Positions 6,766 through 10,448 of a DNA stretch of 10,448 nucleotides are shown here, in pieces. The notes beneath the pieces were generated by a model. That model saw only the letters and a list, made by a program, of their open reading frames with translations. It did not search any database and was not told where the DNA came from. The position numbers and the translations under genes are program-made. The DNA is taken from positions 1 through 10,448 of the forward strand of contig JAFZZD010000817.1 of assembly GCA_017615955.1 (NCBI GenBank). The letters are read 5' to 3'. This stretch comes from Victivallales bacterium (GTDB lineage Bacteria; Verrucomicrobiota; Lentisphaeria; Oligosphaerales; Oligosphaeraceae). Every line of letters begins with the position of its first letter. Position 1 is the stretch's first letter.

Positions 6766-7482
6766 ATGAAAAGCCGCATAATCGACTGGATAACATACAT
6801 TCTCAATATTCTGCTGATTATCCCTTTCATCGGAATAGTAGCAGCATGGGTAGTTGGTCTGGTATATTTTGGACTTTTCAGGGCAGCCCCCACTGAAAAC
6901 GCCTCCTTTACTTACGTTGCAGGTGCCCTCGCCCTTGGCCTGACGGTATTATGGGGCATATACCAGTACCGCATGATCATTCTGAAGCAGCCCAAGCCCA
7001 AAGGCGAAAGCAGAGTTCTATGGATTGCCCTAGGCATATTCCTGCTCTGCATTTTGCTTGGACTCTGGGGCATTTCCAGGGCACGCACCACTTTTCACAT
7101 AAATGCGGAAACCTACCAGGAATTCATAGGACATTTCGGCTCTGCAAAAAGAAAGGTAATAGCCATAACGCTCGTCCCTGAAGGAAGCACCAACATTGCC
7201 TTTTTCGAGAAGAACAAGAGTTTCTCCCACTATATGCTTGTCAAATGCAACTGCACAGAGGATCAACTTCAGAGTTTCGCTTCGCAACAAGGCTATGCCT
7301 TCACACCAAAGCCAAATGCAATATCACAAGCATGGATACATTTCAATCACAATGACAGCGAATTGAAAACTATCCCTACAAAAGCCTTGGTGTATGAGAA
7401 CAGACGCCCCAATGGCAGCGGCGTCTCCTTTCTTTATGACGTTGAACAAGAAATACTATACTCCGAATGGAGCAACCGCTGA
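6766..7482 (+). CDS. Unrecognised membrane protein with three N-terminal helices
   Basis: I do not recognise this 238-residue protein. Three hydrophobic segments are visible: about residues 10-37, 49-68 and 84-103. The loop between the second and third (KQPKPKGESR, 74-83) is strongly basic and the start is basic, so by the positive-inside rule the N-terminus is cytoplasmic and the soluble domain (about 105-238) is periplasmic. That domain carries Cys161 and Cys163 (KCNC), which might form a disulfide or bind metal, and no known motif. The gene looks monocistronic: a terminator and palindromic element precede it and a convergent gene follows. No clear Shine-Dalgarno site precedes the ATG. Its codons are more A/T-rich than those of the preceding operon (many ATA, AAA), which may mean low expression or separate origin. 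The open frame, membrane topology and clean position between other genes support a real gene. Confidence 0.75.
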   Translation: MKSRIIDWITYILNILLIIPFIGIVAAWVVGLVYFGLFRAAPTENASFTYVAGALALGLTVLWGIYQYRMIILKQPKPKGESRVLWIALGIFLLCILLGLWGISRARTTFHINAETYQEFIGHFGSAKRKVIAITLVPEGSTNIAFFEKNKSFSHYMLVKCNCTEDQLQSFASQQGYAFTPKPNAISQAWIHFNHNDSELKTIPTKALVYENRRPNGSGVSFLYDVEQEILYSEWSNR

Positions 7483-7494
7483 CTGCCACATAAA

Positions 7495-7531
7495 AATCTG
7501 TGATAATCTGCGCAAATCTGTGGATAAAAAA
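7495..7531. repeat. ATCTGTG intergenic repeat, copy 2
   Basis: This 37-bp copy differs from the one at 25-61 at only three positions, all in the middle unit (CGCA instead of TGTT). It keeps the perfect DnaA-box 9-mer TGTGGATAA (7519-7527). It fills the 57-bp gap between the convergent membrane-protein and WaaG-like genes and ends 8 nt from the latter's stop codon. No hairpin terminator is visible in this gap. Confidence 0.8.
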
Positions 7532-7539
7532 CCTCTACG

Positions 7540-8670
7540 TTAGTTTACTGAAGCTGCGTTCTCGATATAATCCAGCATGACGCGCTGTCGCGAGGTGAAA
7601 TCCTGTGTCTTCGCGTACTGGCGTGTCTGTTCGGTCAATTGCGGCAAGTTCTCCAATGCGGTGCGTAGCATGGCGTTAAGCGCATCTTGCTGAAATGGCT
7701 CATTGACCACCAGGCCAGCGGCAGCCTTCACGTATGGGCTGAACCCACAGCAGGCAGTGCACAGCACGGGAATGCCCGATGCGATGCCCTCTACCAGCAC
7801 GGTGCCAGTGCCCTCCTCACGGGCGGGATGCACCATAATGTCCGCCGCCAGCAGCAGCCTCTCCACATCCTTGCGGGGGCCAGTTATGATGCACTTGCCA
7901 AAAATGTCACCAGCAAAGGACTGTATCTCGCTGGCAGGTATGTTTCCCACAAGAATTGGTCTCGCCAGATCCCTAATTTCCTGCGGCAGACTTTTAACAG
8001 CCTCCAGCAGCCTGTCCATCCCCTTGCGCTTCACATTGGTGCCGACCAGTATTATGCCAAGTTCATTGCCCTTTAACCCCAGTTCACTGCGCACATCATC
8101 GCGTATTATGGCGGCCACATCTTCTGCTGGGCGAACGCAGGCAGGATTCATCCCTGGCGGCAACTCCAGCAGATGTTCTTCGGGAGTGCCGTATTCTGCA
8201 ATGTATTCCTCCCTCTGGAAAGGCGATATGTACCAAACGCGGGTTCTTGATGCCGCGCCGCATACCTTCTCCTCCATGTCCAGGATGAAACGATGCCTGG
8301 GACTGATTGCAAGATACCACCTTGGATACTTCTTGTGGTAGTAGGTCCTAAGGCAGGAATCCGCCGCAAAATAGAAGTCCGCGCCTTCAACGCGATCCAT
8401 CGCCACGGACACGTCATATCCTCCCTGCCCCAGACGCTCCTTCCAGGCATTGTTGAAGCACTTCATACGTGACACATTGCTCCAGCCGGAGACACGGCAC
8501 TTCTCCACAGCAATGAAGTCAGGCGGGTTCTCCCATTCGGTGGTGAACACAGTCACCTTGTGCCCGCGCCTCACCGCCTCCTCCGCCATGCGCAGCGTGT
8601 CCTTCTGCAAACCGCCCCAGAACACGTACTTGTACAGAGCGACTATTATGTGCAAGCTCTTTCCCGGCAT
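7540..8670 (-). CDS. waaG: WaaG-like LPS core glucosyltransferase (GT4)
   Basis: The 376-residue protein is a GT-B fold glycosyltransferase close to E. coli WaaG (374 residues, from memory), which adds the first glucose to heptose in the LPS core at the inner face of the inner membrane using UDP-glucose. Shared features seen are LYKYVFWGGLQKDTLRMA (12-29) with the glycine-rich acceptor loop, FYFAADSC (99-106), LELPPGMNP (168-176), VGTNVKRKGMDRLLEA (209-224) with the sugar-nucleotide-binding Arg/Lys, and HPAREEGTGTVLVEG (281-295), which holds the E-x7-E pair Glu286 and Glu294. The GIPVLCTACCGFSPYV and YAKTQDF segments also match WaaG. There is no signal peptide, as expected. GGAG (complement of 8678-8681) lies 7 nt before ATG, inside the upstream gene, whose stop directly abuts this start. 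The acceptor sugar in this organism may differ from E. coli heptose. Confidence 0.9.
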   Translation of the reverse strand: MPGKSLHIIVALYKYVFWGGLQKDTLRMAEEAVRRGHKVTVFTTEWENPPDFIAVEKCRVSGWSNVSRMKCFNNAWKERLGQGGYDVSVAMDRVEGADFYFAADSCLRTYYHKKYPRWYLAISPRHRFILDMEEKVCGAASRTRVWYISPFQREEYIAEYGTPEEHLLELPPGMNPACVRPAEDVAAIIRDDVRSELGLKGNELGIILVGTNVKRKGMDRLLEAVKSLPQEIRDLARPILVGNIPASEIQSFAGDIFGKCIITGPRKDVERLLLAADIMVHPAREEGTGTVLVEGIASGIPVLCTACCGFSPYVKAAAGLVVNEPFQQDALNAMLRTALENLPQLTEQTRQYAKTQDFTSRQRVMLDYIENAASVN

Positions 8671-9171
8671 TCACTCACTCCAGGCGACACGCCCCCTCTC
8701 GTCTATGGCAATTATTCCCTTCTGAACCAGGCGGGCTATGATTTTCTTCGCCTCATTCGGCGTGATGCCACCCATGTACTTGTACAAGTCGATTATAGCC
8801 TTGACCAGTTCCGTCTCCTTCTCGCACCTGATGTTCTTAAGTGCCTGAACCAATTCATTGAAAGAGCCAATCTTCACATTCTCCTTGTCCTGCGGTCCCA
8901 ATCGTTTAGCCCTGCCCTTTTCCGGCCTCTTCACTGTTGCCTTTTCCTGTACGCTTTTTTCTGCTGGAGGCGCAGGGGGCTGCACAAGTTCTTCCTCCAC
9001 AGGTTCTTTTTCCTCAAGTGTCATCGTCGAAGACGGCCGCAAAGGCGCCAACTGCTGGCTCAACTGCGCCAGTTCATCGTATGCATATTCTATCAACTTC
9101 TGCGCAAGAACCAGCTTTTCAGTATAATGCAGAGACTTCAGCTCCTCTGCCAATTGTTCAGGTGTCATCAT
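8671..9171 (-). CDS. Unrecognised small protein with Pro/Glu-rich linker and winged-helix-like C-terminus
   Basis: I do not recognise this 166-residue protein. The start at 9171 (MMTPEQL) is chosen because AAGAGG lies 6 nt upstream; the next codon is also ATG (9168). The open frame extends further upstream, but that part has poor composition and runs antisense to the nucleosidase gene. Residues 3-42 look alpha-helical (AEELKSLHYTEKLVLAQKL). Residues 50-98 are low-complexity, rich in Pro, Glu and Lys. Residues 103-166 look like a small helix-turn-helix or winged-helix fold ending GGITPNEAKKIIARLVQKG, then a beta hairpin IIAIDERGRVAW. Its TGA directly abuts the WaaG-like ATG, so the two are co-transcribed. 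A DNA-binding or adaptor role is possible but not shown. Confidence 0.75.
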   Translation of the reverse strand: MMTPEQLAEELKSLHYTEKLVLAQKLIEYAYDELAQLSQQLAPLRPSSTMTLEEKEPVEEELVQPPAPPAEKSVQEKATVKRPEKGRAKRLGPQDKENVKIGSFNELVQALKNIRCEKETELVKAIIDLYKYMGGITPNEAKKIIARLVQKGIIAIDERGRVAWSE

Positions 9172-9466
9172 AAAAAACCTCTTAAAATCAAATGCAATTG
9201 CATGACCTTTGTCATTGCAGGCTAATAATAACTCCAAGTGCCTAAAATACAAGCAACAATAATCAATAGAGTTCAGCATAAATTGAATATCAGCATTATT
9301 AGTCAAGGATGTTCTCATATCACAAAAACTTGGCGCTTGATGCTCTTTTTGACGCATGATTAAGTTCCACTTTCGCTTGAAAGAAAAGCAGTAAAAGCTA
9401 AATTGAAGGCATTTGAAAAGAACTTGGCAAATGCAATGAATTACCGAAAAGAGGAGAACCTGATTT
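9172..9466. promoter_or_regulatory. Divergent intergenic region with weak promoter candidates
   Basis: This A/T-rich spacer of 295 bp separates the minus-strand small-protein/WaaG operon from the plus-strand nucleosidase and must carry both promoters. For the plus strand the best match I see is weak: TTGAAA (9377-9382), 16 nt, TAAATT (9399-9404). I see no convincing pair on the minus strand. No RNA gene or supported small open reading frame is visible. Confidence 0.35.
9192..9203. promoter_or_regulatory. 12-bp perfect palindrome near the small-protein gene start
   Basis: ATGCAATTGCAT is a perfect palindrome 20 bp upstream of the start at 9171. It overlaps a second imperfect inverted pair, GCATGAC (9200-9206) with GTCATTGC (9211-9218). 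It could be an operator or part of the leader. Binding by the winged-helix-like product is only a guess. Confidence 0.35.
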
Positions 9467-10375
9467 ATGCTGAATGAAATCACACTGTCCAACGACGGAC
9501 TTGCTTTAACAGGCAGCAGCTGCCCGCATATCCTAAAAAAACTGAAAGAGCTGTTTCTACTGCTTATGGTGCCTATGGTTTCATGCAGCACTTTGCAGGC
9601 ACAGGAACAGCAGCCCGCCAACGAAACTCTGTTTTCCCTGCTGAAGAGCAAGGCCGGCAAGAATGCCCCGCTTGCAATCATCGGCGCGGAAAAATGCGAG
9701 GTGCAGGAACTGATCGACGCACTGAAAGACGCCAAGGAGGAAAAACATTCTGACCGCTGCTTCCATATCGGCAAGCTGGAAGGGCAGAACGTGGTGATCG
9801 TTGAATGCGGCGTGGGCAAGGTCAATTCCGCCAGAACCACCCAAATGCTCATTGACTTCTACACCCCCTGGGCAATAATCAACACTGGTGTCGGCGGCGG
9901 CCTGGCGCCTGGACTGAAAATCGGGGACATAATCCTGGGCGAAAAACTGGTGCAGCACGATTTCGACGTGTCGCCGCTGGGCTATGTGCCAGGACAGATC
10001 ATCGGGCTTTCCACAGAAAAGAAGCCCACATACTTCCTTGGAGACAAGGCCATCCTCGCCGCGCTGAAAGCAGCCGTGGCATCCGTGGCAAAGGACAGAA
10101 ACGTGCGCCTAGGCTGCATTGCGTCTGGCGATGTGTTCGTGTCAAAGGGCAACCTGAAACAGGTGCTGCATGACAACTTCGGCGCGGATGTGGCGGAGAT
10201 GGAAGGGGCCTCCATCGCACATGTGGCCTCGACCGCAAACGTGCCATTCGCAGTGATCCGCGCCGTGTCCGACCTGGCGGACGGCTCAGCCCCCGCCTCC
10301 TTCGCCGAATTCGATGCGGAGGCCTCACACATCGCCGCGCAGGCAGTCCGCAAATTCTGCCAGCAACTCAAATAA
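9467..10375 (+). CDS. mtnN: MTA/SAH nucleosidase with N-terminal export signal
   Basis: The 302-residue protein contains a full 5'-methylthioadenosine/S-adenosylhomocysteine nucleosidase domain (about 68-302), which hydrolyses MTA or SAH to adenine and a ribosyl thioether. Catalytic residues align with E. coli MTAN: Glu78 in IIGAEKCEV (Glu12), Glu246 in AEMEGASIAHV (Glu174) and Asp269 in RAVSDLAD (Asp197). INTGVGGGLAPGLKIGDI (138-155) is the family core. Unlike the usual cytosolic enzyme of about 230 residues, it has about 67 extra N-terminal residues: a 23-residue lead, KKLKE, a hydrophobic stretch (29-39) and MVSC (37-40), which could be a weak lipobox; cleavage after LQA is an alternative. 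The start is well supported by GAGGAG (9451-9456), 10 nt before ATG. It appears monocistronic. Export to the periplasm or outer membrane is inferred. Confidence 0.9.
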   Translation: MLNEITLSNDGLALTGSSCPHILKKLKELFLLLMVPMVSCSTLQAQEQQPANETLFSLLKSKAGKNAPLAIIGAEKCEVQELIDALKDAKEEKHSDRCFHIGKLEGQNVVIVECGVGKVNSARTTQMLIDFYTPWAIINTGVGGGLAPGLKIGDIILGEKLVQHDFDVSPLGYVPGQIIGLSTEKKPTYFLGDKAILAALKAAVASVAKDRNVRLGCIASGDVFVSKGNLKQVLHDNFGADVAEMEGASIAHVASTANVPFAVIRAVSDLADGSAPASFAEFDAEASHIAAQAVRKFCQQLK

Positions 10376-10381
10376 GTTTTT

Positions 10382-10405
10382 TGTGGACTGTGGACTGTGG
10401 ACTGT
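10382..10405. repeat. Tandem 7-bp repeat (TGTGGAC x3)
   Basis: TGTGGAC occurs three times without gaps, followed by a partial TGT. It starts 7 nt after the nucleosidase stop codon, right behind a run of six T (10377-10382). Length variation by slippage is likely between strains. Confidence 0.85.
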
Positions 10406-10411
10406 TTAGTG

Positions 10412-10431
10412 CCCGCAGCGAAAGCTGCGGG
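10412..10431. repeat. GC-rich hairpin with GAAA tetraloop
   Basis: CCCGCAGC (10412-10419) and GCTGCGGG (10424-10431) form a perfect 8-bp stem around GAAA, a stable GNRA loop. It is flanked by direct TTAGTG repeats (10406-10411 and 10432-10437). No T-run follows, so it is not a standard terminator. It may be part of a REP-like intergenic element cut by the window edge, or block 3' exonucleases on the nucleosidase mRNA. Confidence 0.7.
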
Positions 10432-10448
10432 TTAGTGTGCCTACTAGA

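Noticed and set aside
9172..9852. Upstream extension of the small minus-strand gene to a start at 9852
   Set aside because: The added 227 residues are Ser/Phe/Cys-rich, partly antisense to the nucleosidase gene, while AAGAGG at the right distance supports the start at 9171.

Overview
The window looks like a chromosomal segment of a Gram-negative bacterium. An LPS-core glucosyltransferase (WaaG-like), Sec signal peptides and good Shine-Dalgarno sites support this. A LacI regulator with carbohydrate genes, a secreted ceramidase-like protein, and ATCTGTG-type and hairpin intergenic repeats make me think of the PVC superphylum, most likely Lentisphaerota (Victivallales-like) or a relative. That placement is inference from style, not from a marker gene. 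No rRNA, tRNA, CRISPR array, transposase or phage gene is visible.

Left part, minus strand (75-4581): a compact three-gene operon read right to left. It encodes a LacI-family regulator, a clan GH-A glycoside hydrolase without a signal peptide (14 nt gap) and a secreted neutral-ceramidase-like amidase (4-nt ATGA overlap). A near-ideal promoter (TTGCTT, 17 nt, TATAAT) lies upstream. A perfect 16-bp palindrome sits just downstream of the predicted transcription start, so autoregulation by the LacI protein is likely.

Middle, plus strand (4888-6607): a divergent two-gene operon with a NagB-like sugar-phosphate isomerase/deaminase homologue that has altered active-site residues, then a PIG-L/LmbE-type deacetylase one base downstream, closed by a clear intrinsic terminator. 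The two halves suggest a shared amino-sugar or glycoconjugate catabolic theme: glycosidase, N-acyl amidase, N-deacetylase and aldose-ketose isomerase/deaminase.

Right part: a structured palindromic element (6671-6743), then an orphan three-helix membrane protein (plus). A convergent minus-strand pair follows: a small unrecognised protein with a proline/glutamate-rich linker and a winged-helix-like C-terminus, directly abutting a WaaG-like glycosyltransferase. A roughly 295-bp divergent spacer separates this pair from a plus-strand MTA/SAH nucleosidase with all catalytic residues and an unexpected N-terminal export signal. The right edge carries tandem 7-mers and a GC-rich hairpin.

Two near-identical 37-bp intergenic repeats (25-61 and 7495-7531), each with a perfect DnaA-box 9-mer, lie in the same orientation just beyond the stop codons of minus-strand genes.
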